A stretch of DNA of 64,000 nucleotides, from the NCBI RefSeq assembly GCF_003550175.1, contig NZ_QXDF01000001.1, forward strand, positions 458,501 through 522,500, written 5' to 3'. This document shows, one piece after another, positions 25,550-34,703 of the stretch; within the stretch, counting starts at the first letter, position 1, and the number at the start of each line of letters is the position of its first letter. Source of the stretch: Dichotomicrobium thermohalophilum. Lineage in GTDB: Bacteria > Pseudomonadota > Alphaproteobacteria > Rhizobiales > Rhodomicrobiaceae. Below the pieces are notes generated by a model. The model made no database searches. It worked only from the letters and a program-made list of their open reading frames with translations, and was not told where the DNA came from. Made by a program: the position numbers and the translations under genes.

Positions 25550-26370
25550 AATGCGGAAGTGTAAAGCCGCACCGCGGTGATCAGCAGAAACAGGCCGAAC
25601 GCCCGGCGCAACCAGACAGACGGCAGCGCATGGGCGATGCGCGCGCCGACCGGGGCGAGGCTCGTGGAAAGAAGCGCGATGATCGCCGCGCCGGGCAGCA
25701 GCACGTAACCCAGGTAGCCGTCCGCGAACGCGGTCTGCGACCAGCCGCTGAGCACGAAGCCGATCCCTCCGGGCACCGAGATGATGAGCCCCAGCACGGA
25801 GGCCGTCGCGACGGCCCGATGGATCGGCATGTTGAACAGGCTCAACAGCGGCACGCCGACGGTCCCGCCGCCGATGCCCATCACCACCGACACGCCGCCA
25901 ATAAACAGGCCCAGCGCGCTTTGGCCAACGGCCCCCGGCAACTTATCGGCGAGTCGCGCGCCCTCTGGGCGCAGCAGCATGTTCCCAGCAACGAGCAGCG
26001 CGACGGTGGCAAACACGATCGTCAGCACCGCCCCGGCGACGAAGGCCGCCAGTAGCGTTCCAGTGATCACGCCTGCGAACACCGAGGGCGCCAGCGTCCT
26101 GAGCGTGCCGGTATCGACCGCGCCGCGGCGGTAATGCGCGCGCGCCGAGCTGATCGAGGTCGGGATGATGACGGCGAGCGAGGTGCCCACGGCCACATGC
26201 ATCCGCAGCGCCTCGGGCACGCCGACGAATGGCAGCATCTCGAACAGGACCGGCACGATCACGATCCCGCCGCCGACGCCGAGCAGCCCCGCGACCACGC
26301 CGGCGACTGCGCCGCACGCGCCGAGCACGGCGGCCAGCGCCAGCAGGTCCTGCCATGTCCCCAAGTCCAT
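25546..26370 (-). CDS. TauE/SafE family sulfite/organosulfur exporter
   Basis: A 274-residue membrane protein with about eight hydrophobic helices and the two family repeats: AGLLGVGGGIVIVPVL near the start and the GGVSVVMGIGGGTVGVPLLSLF segment in the second half. Members export sulfite, sulfoacetate or related C2-C3 sulfonates. I start it at MDLGTW (26370), five bases after the TRAP large-permease stop; a longer open frame has no membrane character. Placement at the end of a TRAP unit suggests uptake of an organosulfur compound by TRAP and disposal of a sulfur product here. Confidence 0.88.
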   Translation of the reverse strand: MDLGTWQDLLALAAVLGACGAVAGVVAGLLGVGGGIVIVPVLFEMLPFVGVPEALRMHVAVGTSLAVIIPTSISSARAHYRRGAVDTGTLRTLAPSVFAGVITGTLLAAFVAGAVLTIVFATVALLVAGNMLLRPEGARLADKLPGAVGQSALGLFIGGVSVVMGIGGGTVGVPLLSLFNMPIHRAVATASVLGLIISVPGGIGFVLSGWSQTAFADGYLGYVLLPGAAIIALLSTSLAPVGARIAHALPSVWLRRAFGLFLLITAVRLYTSAF

Positions 26371-26375
26371 CCCGC

Positions 26376-27698
26376 TCACCAGCCGATCGCGTCCGGCAGC
26401 CAGGTTGCCAGCTCGGGGAACAGGAATAGCAGAGCCAGCCCGACAAGTTGAATGCCGATGAAGGGCAGGACCCCGCGATAAATCGCCAGTGTTGTCACCT
26501 GTGGTGGGGCGACACCCTTCAGGAAGAAAAGCGCCCAGCCGAACGGCGGCGTCAGGAACGAGGTCTGCAGGTTCATCGCAACCAGGATCGCGATCCAGGC
26601 CATGTCCACGTCGGCGGCGACGAAGATCGGCAGGAACATCGGCAGCGCGATGTAGGAAATCTCGATCCACTCCAGGAAGAAGCCGAGAACGAACAGGATC
26701 AGCATCAGGAACAGAAGCTGGCCGTCCAGACCGCCGGGGATCATGGCGAAGGCATCTTGTACCAGGTGCTCGCCGCCGAGCCCGCGAAAGGCCAGCGCGA
26801 AAGGCTGTGCGCAGATCAGGATGAAGAAGCACATGGCGCTGGTGGCGAGGCTGGAACGCATGACCTCAGTCATCACCGACAGCGACAGACGCCCGGAAGC
26901 GGCGGCCAGCAGGATGCTGCCCATCGCGCCCATCGACGCGGCTTCGGTTGGCGCGGCCACGCCCCCGATGATTGATCCGAGCACGAGGATGACAAGGCCG
27001 ATGGGCGGGATCACGACCAGGATGATCCGCTGGATGAGCCGCAGGGTGCTGACCTCCTGGCGCTCGGCCAGCGGGATAGGCGGCACGGTGTGCGGCAGAA
27101 AGACGCCCAGCAGGATCAGATAGAGGAAGAACAGCCCGGCGAGGATAAGGCCCGGTATCAGCGCGGCGGCGAAAAGCGTGCCCACTGACTCGCCCATGAT
27201 GTCCGCCAGCAGGATCAGCACGAGGCTCGGCGGGATGATCTGCCCCAGCGTGCCTGAGGCGCAGATCACACCGCAGGCTACGCCGTGGTCGTAGCCCCGT
27301 CGGATCAGCGGGCTCAGCGCGATCAGCCCGGCGGTCACCACCGTCGCGCCGACGATGCCGGAGGACGCGCCCATCAGGACGCCGACAACCACGATCGCCA
27401 TTGCCATCCCGCCGCGCAGCCGTCCCATCGCCAGCCCGATCACGTCGAGCAGGTCCTCCGCCAGCCGCGACTTCTCCAGCATGACGCCCATGAAGATGAA
27501 CAGGGGCAGCGCCAGTAGTGTGTAGTTGGTCACGACTCCGTAGATGCGCGCGGGGACCAGATTGAACAGCGTCGCGCCGAAGCCGAGATAGCCGAACACG
27601 AATCCGGAGACGGCAAGGCTGATCGCCACCGGCACGCCGATGATGATCAGCACGAAAAAGCCGCCGATCATGGCGATGGCCAGCAGCTCAGTTTCCAT
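26376..27698 (-). CDS. TRAP transporter large permease subunit (DctM-like)
   Basis: A 440-residue integral membrane protein with about twelve helices. The family signatures are visible: GVPVAISLAVSGFVFGYLG near the N-terminus, GASSGIVGATVVTAG, and IIPPSLVLILLADIMGESVGTLF. It carries out sodium-driven import together with the small subunit and the periplasmic binding protein. Its ATG lies 11 bases before the end of the small-permease gene, so the two subunits are translationally coupled. Confidence 0.94.
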   Translation of the reverse strand: METELLAIAMIGGFFVLIIIGVPVAISLAVSGFVFGYLGFGATLFNLVPARIYGVVTNYTLLALPLFIFMGVMLEKSRLAEDLLDVIGLAMGRLRGGMAMAIVVVGVLMGASSGIVGATVVTAGLIALSPLIRRGYDHGVACGVICASGTLGQIIPPSLVLILLADIMGESVGTLFAAALIPGLILAGLFFLYLILLGVFLPHTVPPIPLAERQEVSTLRLIQRIILVVIPPIGLVILVLGSIIGGVAAPTEAASMGAMGSILLAAASGRLSLSVMTEVMRSSLATSAMCFFILICAQPFALAFRGLGGEHLVQDAFAMIPGGLDGQLLFLMLILFVLGFFLEWIEISYIALPMFLPIFVAADVDMAWIAILVAMNLQTSFLTPPFGWALFFLKGVAPPQVTTLAIYRGVLPFIGIQLVGLALLFLFPELATWLPDAIGW

Positions 27699-28230
27699 GA
27701 TGGTCGCTCTTGGAAGTGTTCGTTTGGCTCTGCAGCAGCGCCTGTGCGGTGCGCGCGACCTGCACGAGCGCCTGAAGCGCCAGCAGCGCGAAGCCCAACG
27801 GAATGAAAGACTTGAGCACGAAGCGGTATGGCAGTCCGCCGGGATCCGGCGAGCCTTCGTTCATGGCGAGGCTTTGACCGACATATGGCAGGGACAGCTT
27901 GATGACGATCACCGAGATCGCGAGCGTCAGCACGGCAGAGAGCAGTCGCACCAGCGCCTGCGTCCACGGCCCGAAACGCGCATAGAGGATGTCGACGCGC
28001 ACCTCGTCGCCGCGATGTAGCGTGAAGGACATGCCGATCAGCATGGTGACGGCCAGCAAGTGCCATTCCAGCTCCTGCAGCGCCACCAGACCGTAGGCGA
28101 ACAGGTACCGCGCCAGCACGTCGAAGGCGACCAGCAGGACCAGCCCCAGCCCGAGCCAGGCTGTGAGCCGGCCAGCCTGACCGACCAGCTTGTCCGCATG
28201 GTCGATCAGGCCGGAGAGCGATCCTTTCAT
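27688..28230 (-). CDS. TRAP transporter small permease subunit (DctQ-like)
   Basis: A 180-residue protein with four hydrophobic helices and the usual DctQ marker ELEWHLLAVTMLIGMSFTLHRGDEVRVDI. It lies between the large permease and the binding protein gene in the standard PQM order for transcription. It starts 21 bases after the binding-protein stop. Confidence 0.92.
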   Translation of the reverse strand: MKGSLSGLIDHADKLVGQAGRLTAWLGLGLVLLVAFDVLARYLFAYGLVALQELEWHLLAVTMLIGMSFTLHRGDEVRVDILYARFGPWTQALVRLLSAVLTLAISVIVIKLSLPYVGQSLAMNEGSPDPGGLPYRFVLKSFIPLGFALLALQALVQVARTAQALLQSQTNTSKSDHHGN

Positions 28231-28251
28231 CGAGCGATCCGGGAAGGCTGA

Positions 28252-29337
28252 TCAGCTCAGATATTCGTGGTACGGCTTCTCGCTGATCGTCGCCCAGGCC
28301 CGGTGCTTGTCGCGGAAGGCCATGAAGGCGTCGTGGACCTTCTTGGTCTGCGGGTCCTTGGCGGCCTCGGCTTCGAGGACGTCGAAGGTGATCTCGCGCA
28401 TCTTGCTGACGATCTCGGCGGGCAGAACGTCGGCCTTCACGTCATAATTCTTCACCAGGTCATCGAGCGCGTCGGCGTTGTTGGCCTCGGACCAGGTATG
28501 GCTTTCGATGTTGCAGGCCATCGCCGCGGCCTTGACGATCTCCTGCAGATCGGTCGGCAGCGATTCCCAGGTCTGCAGGTTGATCAGGAGTTCGGTGACG
28601 TTCGACGGCTCGTGCCAGCCGGTGGTGTAGTAGTATTTCGCGGCCTTTTGCAGCCCGAGACGGCGATCCTGATACGGGCCGACGAACTCCGCCGCGTCGA
28701 TCACGCCGCGTTCCAGCGCGGGAAAGATTTCGCCGCCCGGCAGCAGCTTCACGTCGACACCCAGCTCCTTGTAGACTTTGCCAGCGAGGCCGGGGATGCG
28801 CATTTTCAGGCCGTTGAAGTCCTCGACGGACTCGATCGGCTCGCGGAACCAGCCGGTCATCTGCACGCCGGTATTGCCCATCGGAAAGGCGATCAGGCCG
28901 AGAGGCTTGTAAAGCTCCTGCCACAGCTCCAGACCGCCGCCATGGTAAAGCCAGGCGTTCACGCCCTGGAAGTTGAGTCCGAAGGGAACCGTGGTGAAAT
29001 ACTGCGCAGCAAACAGCTTGCCGGCCCAGAAATAGGCGTTGGCCGCGTTCATCTCGACCGTGCCGGCCTGCACGGCGTCGAAGCCCTCAAGTGCGGGGAT
29101 CAGCTCGCCGGCGGCGAAATGCTGGATCTTGAGCCGGCCGCCGGACATCGCGTCGACCTTCTTGCAGAAGTCGGTCGGGCTGCCGGGGCCGACCGTGTAG
29201 AACGGCGCGCCCGGCGGGTAGGCGTTCGTCATCTAGAGCGTGAAGGTCTCCTGCGCCCGTGCGATGGAGGGGGCGGCGAGGCCGGCCGTGGCGGCGGAGG
29301 CGGCGCCGGCTGTCTTCAGGAAATCCCGTCGTTTCAT
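28252..29337 (-). pseudogene. TRAP substrate-binding protein (DctP/TakP-like) with in-frame amber codon
   Basis: The frame encodes a Tat signal (MKRRDFLKTAGAAS..., residues 1-29), then QETFTL, then TAG at 29235-29233, then MTNAYPPGAP and about 325 residues of an intact binding protein, all in the same frame. Relatives usually have a residue such as Lys at this place, so a single AAG-to-TAG change would explain it. Translation could restart at the ATG directly after the amber codon, but that product would lack a signal peptide. The mature part resembles the TakP/mannitol-type group (GVIDAAEFVGPYQDRRLGLQKAAKYY, with the GWHEP segment). It could be a true null, a suppressed stop or a base-call error. 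Confidence 0.82.
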
Positions 29338-29452
29338 GCCGATGTCTCCCTTGGTTGTTGCGACGCAATCCGCGTAGCAACGGCCGTGCCAGAGCCTCAT
29401 AGCGCTGAATTTCTTGGATAAATCGAGCTGACGGTGATTATGATGCAAAGAT

Positions 29453-29492
29453 TGTGCACATAGAATGCGCGCTACGGCTAGCGTGTATACAC
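29453..29492. promoter_or_regulatory. candidate GntR operators in the TRAP/gntR divergent region
   Basis: Two dyads lie in the 247-base space between the divergent genes: TGTGCACA at 29453-29460 and GTGTATACAC at 29483-29492. The second contains GTATAC, the core often seen in FadR-subfamily GntR operators. Their spacing (centre to centre about 31 bases, three helical turns) would allow two dimers on one face. Confidence 0.5.
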
Positions 29493-29584
29493 AATGGCGA
29501 GATTGTCCGTTCCAAAAAACAAGACGGTTCTCCTGCTGGCAAAATCGTGTCACTCTGCCGGGAAAAGCCGCCTGAAAGCGAGGG

Positions 29585-30361
29585 ATGGGAGACGTGCCGC
29601 AAAACAGCGAGAAGAGGGCCACGCGCGCGGAGATCGTATGCCGCCAACTGGAGGACGAGATTGTTTCGGGCGCGCTCGCGCCGGGGACGCGGCTGGAGGA
29701 AAAGGCGTTGGCCGCGCGATTTCGCATGTCGCGCACGCCGGTGCGGGAGGCGCTACAGCAACTCGTCTCCAAATCACTCGCGATACGCCAGCCCTATCGC
29801 GGGGTTGTGGTTGCGGAAGTATCGCGCGAACGGCTGGACGGTCTGTTCGAGGCGATGGCCGAGGTCGAGGCGATGTGCGGACGCATCGCCGCGCAGCGAA
29901 TGACCACATGGGAGCGTGCTGAGTTGACCCGGATCAACGAGCGACTTGCCGATGCCTCGCGCGACCGCGGTCGGGCGGGCTACGAGGCGCTCAACGAGCA
30001 GTTCCACGAGTTGATTTACCACGGCACCCACAACGAAACGCTCGCCAACATGGCGCTGTCGCTGCGGTTGGAGCTGTCGCCTTACCGGCGCTTTCAGTTC
30101 CGCAATGCCGAGCGGATCGCGCGCTCGCATAGTGAACATCAGGCGATCGTCGATGCCATAATCCTGCGTGATCCGTCGGCGGCTGAGATGCAATTGCGCA
30201 AGCATCTGCTCAGCGCAGCGGAGGCGTCGCTTTCCGCGGTCAGCGAAGCCAGCGTTCAGAATACGCGATCGGGACGCGCGGCGATAACGCGGCTTGACGA
30301 GCGGCCCGGAACACCGGACAGCCGACCTCAAGAGCGCGTGCGTACCGAACCCACATCATGA
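29585..30361 (+). CDS. GntR family regulator, FadR subfamily (FCD domain)
   Basis: A 258-residue protein with an N-terminal winged helix (IVCRQLEDEIVSGALAPGTRLEEKALAARFRMSRTPVREALQQL, about residues 17-60) and a helical FCD ligand domain (about 85-215). The FCD metal site is suggested by the N-E-x-F-H-x-L-I-Y segment and a later HxxI region. It is transcribed divergently from the TRAP genes and probably represses them until a carboxylate ligand is bound. The tail after about residue 220 is low-complexity. The start has a poor ribosome-binding site; a GTG three codons later is an alternative. Confidence 0.9.
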   Translation: MGDVPQNSEKRATRAEIVCRQLEDEIVSGALAPGTRLEEKALAARFRMSRTPVREALQQLVSKSLAIRQPYRGVVVAEVSRERLDGLFEAMAEVEAMCGRIAAQRMTTWERAELTRINERLADASRDRGRAGYEALNEQFHELIYHGTHNETLANMALSLRLELSPYRRFQFRNAERIARSHSEHQAIVDAIILRDPSAAEMQLRKHLLSAAEASLSAVSEASVQNTRSGRAAITRLDERPGTPDSRPQERVRTEPTS

Positions 30362-30454
30362 AAGCGTCGTGCACGGTTGCACTCACCGGTCCATCATGAC
30401 TGAGCCAATAGATCGGCGGCGCGCCGCAGCGGACGGGACGAGGCAGCTCGTTAC

Positions 30455-31660
30455 CTAGTTCCGTTGTTTCGCGGCGATCAGATTTTCGCCGATGATTTCG
30501 CAAATCACACGGCAGTCCTCTGGCGTAAAGGTCAGCGGCAGGCGCATGTCGAACGTGTTCGAAAGGATTGCCCGGGTCCGCGGCAAGTCCGGCAAATCGC
30601 CCAGATAATGCCAGCTATCAAACCGGCTCGTGTAACCGCGCGGCTCGTCTTCACCGAACCATTTCAGGGCGACGCCATCCGCCTCGCACTTACCTAGAAA
30701 ACCGGAGATTTGCTCTTCCGTAATCTCTCCAACGCGGAATTGAATCGAACTGCCAATGAAATCTTCCCGCTGATGGCGCTCTGGCACTTCTATTCCGGGG
30801 ATTTCCCGCAGACATCGCTCCATCTCGTGATAGAGCGCGTTCCATCGCGCGCAATTCGCGTCCAGCTGCCTGAGTTGCGGCCGAAGGATTGCTGCGCGCA
30901 GGTCGTCCATCCGCCCGCTGAAGTTGGGGATGTTCAGCCGCAATGACTCGAATGTTTCCTTCGGCGGCCGCGCGCCGTGCCTCTCGAAGAGCATATATGA
31001 GCCTGAGTAGAGAATGGCTCTTGCAGCGACTTCCGGATCGTCGGTGACGAGGAGACCGCCCTCACCCGAATTGATGTGCTTGTACGTCTGGGTGCTGAAG
31101 CAGGCGACGCGGCCGAAGTTGCCCGACAGCGTACCGTTCCACGAAGCGCCCATGGTGTGGGCGCAGTCCTCGATGAGGATGAGGCCAACGTCATCGCAGG
31201 CTCGCTTTACCGCGTCCATGTCCGCGATGTGGCCGCGCATATGCGACATGAGAAAATACTTCGCCCCGGACTCCCGTGCTTTTGCCAGCAGATCTCCGAT
31301 ATCGACATGATAATGCTCGTCGATCTCGACCAGCACGGGCCGTGCGCCGCTCTGATAAACGGCTCCGGGGACCGGCGCCAGGGTATAGGCGTTCATGAGA
31401 ACGGCGTCGCCCGGCGAAACTCCCGTGGCTCGAAGCGCAACGTGAATGGCGTAGCCGCCGGAGGTGCAAGCCAGGCAGTATTTGCGCCCCTGATAGTCGG
31501 CGAACTCCTTCTCCAGCAAGGATGCTTCCGACCAGTCGTCGCCGCTTGTATTGTACCGATGCAAACGGCCTGACTGCATGACGGTGACCGCTTTCTCAAT
31601 GGCGTCGTCGGGAAGGGGTTCCTGCTGGGTGAAGGATTTTGAGAAGCGCTTTTGCGACAT
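30455..31660 (-). CDS. DegT/DnrJ/EryC1/StrS family aminotransferase, orphan
   Basis: A second PLP enzyme of this family (401 residues), unlike the one in the exopolysaccharide locus. The PLP lysine is Lys194 in TQTYKHINSGEGG and the cofactor aspartate is in LIEDCAHTMGA. It stands alone between gntR and an aldo/keto reductase, with no sugar genes on either side. The C-terminal segment (FDSWHYLGDLPDLPRTRAILSNTFDMRLPL) is intact. Possible roles are amino-sugar formation for another glycan or for a small natural product; the context does not decide. Confidence 0.88.
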   Translation of the reverse strand: MSQKRFSKSFTQQEPLPDDAIEKAVTVMQSGRLHRYNTSGDDWSEASLLEKEFADYQGRKYCLACTSGGYAIHVALRATGVSPGDAVLMNAYTLAPVPGAVYQSGARPVLVEIDEHYHVDIGDLLAKARESGAKYFLMSHMRGHIADMDAVKRACDDVGLILIEDCAHTMGASWNGTLSGNFGRVACFSTQTYKHINSGEGGLLVTDDPEVAARAILYSGSYMLFERHGARPPKETFESLRLNIPNFSGRMDDLRAAILRPQLRQLDANCARWNALYHEMERCLREIPGIEVPERHQREDFIGSSIQFRVGEITEEQISGFLGKCEADGVALKWFGEDEPRGYTSRFDSWHYLGDLPDLPRTRAILSNTFDMRLPLTFTPEDCRVICEIIGENLIAAKQRN

Positions 31661-31880
31661 TCCGGGCTACCATCTGTGACTTTGCTTCGGTTGTCAGGCT
31701 AGCGCAGTCGAACTGCATGAGATAGCGCATTCCGATAAAATCCTCTCCTCCGCACAATGGGCAATCCTGCGTAAGCTGGTTCCGAGACTGGAGTGGGGGG
31801 CGCCGCACCGGCCGTGCACGCAAAAGGGGCAGGGACGTGACCGCAAGTGGACCGCAAGGGTTTTCCCAAGGAGGTTGAGC

Positions 31881-32729
31881 ATGTCTGTATCCGCCGTCCG
31901 AACGCGCACGCTGCCGTCCGGCGACGAGATCCCGGCGCTCGGGCAAGGAACCTGGTTCATGGGTGATGACTCGCGCCAGCGAGACGATGAGATCCAGGCG
32001 TTGCGCCTCGGTCTCGACCTTGGGATGTCGTTGATTGATACCGCCGAGATGTATGGCGGCGGCGCCGCGGAAGAGCTGGTCGGCGAGGCGATCGCCGGTC
32101 GCCGCGACAGGGTCTTCCTGGTGAGCAAGGTGCTGCCGAGCAACGCCAGCAAGAAGGGCGTGATTTCCGCCTGCGAGCGGAGCCTGCGGCGGCTCGGCAC
32201 CGACCGGCTCGACCTGTATCTGCTGCACTGGCGCGGCGGGACACCGCTTGCGGAGACGCTCGAAGGCTTCGCCGCGCTCACCGAAGCTGGGAAGATAAGG
32301 CACTGGGGCGTCAGCAACTTCGACGTGGCCGATATGGACGAACTCTTGAGCCTGCCAGGAGGGAGCGCCGTCCAGACCAACCAGGTGCTTTACAACCTCA
32401 TGCGCCGCGGCATCGAGTGGGACCTGCTGCCCTGGGCCCGCAAGCGCGGACTCCCGATCATGGCTTATTCTCCGATCGAACAGGGTCGGATTCTTCATAA
32501 TCCCGGCTTGCAGAGCGTGGCCGAGCGGCACGACGCAACTGCAGCCCAGGTGGCGATCGCCTGGTTGCTGCGGCAGGACGGAGTTGTGGCCATTCCGAAG
32601 GCGGGCACGCCGAAACATGTCGAGGCGAACCGCGGCGCACTGGACCTCTGCTTGACCGACGCAGATCTCGACACGCTCGACCAGGTTTTTCCGCCACCGC
32701 GGGGGAAGAAGCCGCTGGAAATCATCTGA
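31881..32729 (+). CDS. aldo/keto reductase family oxidoreductase
   Basis: A 282-residue (alpha/beta)8 NADPH-dependent oxidoreductase. The catalytic tetrad can be placed at Asp ([11 protein letters not shown]), Tyr in the same segment, Lys ([10 protein letters not shown]) and His (LLHWRGG). [13 protein letters not shown] and the late [16 protein letters not shown] segment, which binds the 2'-phosphate, complete the pattern. An AAGGAGG six bases before the ATG at 31881 fixes the start. The gene is divergent from the orphan aminotransferase with a 220-base gap. Substrate unknown. Confidence 0.93.
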   Translation: MSVSAVRTRTLPSGDEIPALGQGTWFMGDDSRQRDDEIQALRLGLDLGMSLIDTAEMYGGGAAEELVGEAIAGRRDRVFLVSKVLPSNASKKGVISACERSLRRLGTDRLDLYLLHWRGGTPLAETLEGFAALTEAGKIRHWGVSNFDVADMDELLSLPGGSAVQTNQVLYNLMRRGIEWDLLPWARKRGLPIMAYSPIEQGRILHNPGLQSVAERHDATAAQVAIAWLLRQDGVVAIPKAGTPKHVEANRGALDLCLTDADLDTLDQVFPPPRGKKPLEII

Positions 32730-32764
32730 GCGAAGGGGCGCGGGATCGTGCCCACCCTCTCGCC

Positions 32765-33403
32765 CTAACCCTCGCCGAGCAGCCTTGGGGTCGCCGTCTC
32801 GATCAGCTTGTTGACGTCCATACCCGGCGCGACATGGGCGTAGTCCTCGTCGATAAGCAACGAGGCGGCGCCGTGCACGAAGGTCCATAGGCGCAACGCG
32901 ACGTCACGAGCGTCGTCATCACGCCCATTGGCCGCGCAGTACATTTCGACCTGCCGGATCAGCCCACCGAAGCAGTCCATGCCGGTTTCCAGCACGCCCT
33001 CGACCTTCTTTACCTGCGCGTTTTGCCCGAACATCATCCGAAACACGCCCGGCTGCCCCGCGGCGAACCCCACGTATGACTTGCCCATTTCGATAATGCC
33101 GTCGCGCGTGCCCTCGCCCACGCGCATTACCGCTGCCCGGTTCGCTTCGGCCAGGCCGCGAAAGCCGCGATTAACGACCTCTGCGAGCAACTCGTTCCGA
33201 TCCCGGAAGTGCCGGTAGGGTGCGGCGGTCGAGACGCCGGCACGTCGACAGGCATCCGCGAGGCTGAAATTGTCCGGCCCCTTCTCCTCCACGAGCTGGG
33301 TCGCGGCGGTAATCAGCGCCTCCTTCAATTGTCCGTGATGATAGCTCTTGCGCTTTCCCAGCGCCTGTCCGCCGTCCGGCTCGTTCTCCTCCATCTTCTT
33401 CAT
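32765..33403 (-). CDS. TetR/AcrR family repressor of the adjacent RND genes
   Basis: A 212-residue regulator. The HTH lies at about residues 27-72 (ALITAATQLVEEKGPDNFSLADACRRAGVSTAAPYRHFRDRNEL), and a helical ligand domain of the TetR_C_33-like kind follows. It is divergent from the RND adaptor gene, and the space between holds two closely related dyads that are probable binding sites. By analogy it represses the pump until a toxic ligand binds. Confidence 0.92.
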   Translation of the reverse strand: MKKMEENEPDGGQALGKRKSYHHGQLKEALITAATQLVEEKGPDNFSLADACRRAGVSTAAPYRHFRDRNELLAEVVNRGFRGLAEANRAAVMRVGEGTRDGIIEMGKSYVGFAAGQPGVFRMMFGQNAQVKKVEGVLETGMDCFGGLIRQVEMYCAANGRDDDARDVALRLWTFVHGAASLLIDEDYAHVAPGMDVNKLIETATPRLLGEG

Positions 33404-33454
33404 TCCGCTTGTTTTTTATCGTTGTCGCTCGGCGCTCAACTTTTCCATTGAAAA

Positions 33455-33505
33455 GTTAGCGGCACTAACATAACGTCGGGCGCACCATGTTAAGGCCATT
33501 AACAT
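33455..33505. promoter_or_regulatory. twin TetR operators upstream of the RND pump
   Basis: GTTAG-CGGCA-CTAAC at 33455-33469 and ATGTTAA-GGCCA-TTAACAT at 33487-33505 share the pattern GTTA-N7-TAAC. The second has perfect seven-base arms. Their centres are 34 bases apart, and both lie between the tetR-type gene and the adaptor gene. Confidence 0.72.
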
Positions 33506-33530
33506 AGCGTATCGCCGACGGAGATTAAAG

Positions 33531-34691
33531 ATGACAGATGAAGCCCGCGCCGCACAGCCCAAGGGGCTCTGGCGCAGCCTGGGCAGGCATTTGCTGGTCC
33601 TGATTGCGGCAGGTGTGATCGTCAGTGCCGCGGCAGGCGGGATCGCGGTTCTTCACATGCGCGCCCTCGCGGAAGCGCCGGTGGACGCCAATCCACCGCT
33701 GACGGTGCGGACGATGACGCTGGACAAGCGCGACGAGTATGCGACCGAGCAGCGTTTCGCCGGCCGCATCGAGGCCGCGCGCGAAACCCGTGTGGCGTTC
33801 GAGCGGCGCGGGCTGGTTGATCGCGTGCTGTTCGACGAGGGCGACGAGGTGCAGGCGGGCGCGCCGGTCGCCGAACTCGACCAGTCGAAGCTGAAAGCCG
33901 AACGCAAGCGCCTGGAGGCGAATAAGCGCGAGCTACAGGCGCGACTGGCGCTGGCCGAGCGCACGCTCGAACGGCAATCGACCCTGTCGCGCCAGGGCTG
34001 GCAAAGCGAGCAGCGATTCGACGAGGCGCGCTTTGCCGTCGACGAGCTGAACGCTACGATCGAGAAGATCGCCGCGCAGATCGAGGCGATTGATATCGAC
34101 CTTGAAAAGTCGGTGTTGCGCGCACCCTTCGCGGGCACCGTCACAGCCCGTCACGTCGATGAGGGCGCGGTTGTTCAGGCTGGCGCGCCGGTGCTCGGCC
34201 TAGCGGAGACCTCACGCATCCACGCGCGCATCGGCGTGACAGCGGCGGTCGCCGAGGAGTTGGTCATCGGGCAGAGCTATCCGCTCGCCGTCGGCGATCG
34301 GCCAGTTCGCGGCAAGCTGGTCGCCGAGCGCCCCGATATCCAGACTGGCACACGCACCGTCACCGCCTTGTTCGCCATCGACAACCCGGGCGCGCCGCTG
34401 GGCGAGGTTATCGAACTGATCCGCACCCGCACGATCCAGCAGCCCGGCGCATGGCTTCCGCTCACCGCGCTGGTGGAAGACCGGCGCGGCCTGTGGTCGG
34501 TCTACCGCGTGCGCGGGGAAGGCGAGGAAAAGACCGTTCAGCGCCGCACCGTTGAGGTTCTGCACAGTCGCAACGGGCGCGCCTTCGTTCGTGGCCTGTT
34601 CGCCGATGGCGAGCAGATCCTGCGTGATGGTACCAACCGCGTGGTCCCCGGCCAGCGCGTGATCCTTTCCGAAAAAATCGCCGAAAACTAA
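33531..34691 (+). CDS. RND efflux periplasmic adaptor (membrane fusion protein)
   Basis: A 386-residue adaptor that links an inner-membrane RND pump to an outer-membrane channel. The N-terminal helix (about 19-41) anchors it. The barrel-sandwich halves flank an alpha hairpin of about 80 residues (ELDQSKLKAERKRLEANKRELQARLALAER through the IEKIAAQIEAIDIDLEKSVLRAPFAG segment), and beta-barrel and proximal domains follow. GGAG lies seven bases before the ATG. The pump gene starts 12 bases after the stop. No outer-membrane factor gene lies beside it, so a channel encoded elsewhere is needed. Confidence 0.93.
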   Translation: MTDEARAAQPKGLWRSLGRHLLVLIAAGVIVSAAAGGIAVLHMRALAEAPVDANPPLTVRTMTLDKRDEYATEQRFAGRIEAARETRVAFERRGLVDRVLFDEGDEVQAGAPVAELDQSKLKAERKRLEANKRELQARLALAERTLERQSTLSRQGWQSEQRFDEARFAVDELNATIEKIAAQIEAIDIDLEKSVLRAPFAGTVTARHVDEGAVVQAGAPVLGLAETSRIHARIGVTAAVAEELVIGQSYPLAVGDRPVRGKLVAERPDIQTGTRTVTALFAIDNPGAPLGEVIELIRTRTIQQPGAWLPLTALVEDRRGLWSVYRVRGEGEEKTVQRRTVEVLHSRNGRAFVRGLFADGEQILRDGTNRVVPGQRVILSEKIAEN

Positions 34692-34703
34692 GCGGGGCCG
34701 CCG

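Noticed and set aside
31596-32888. 430-residue minus-strand frame
   Set aside because: It is antisense to the aldo/keto reductase, which has a perfect ribosome-binding site and full family motifs.
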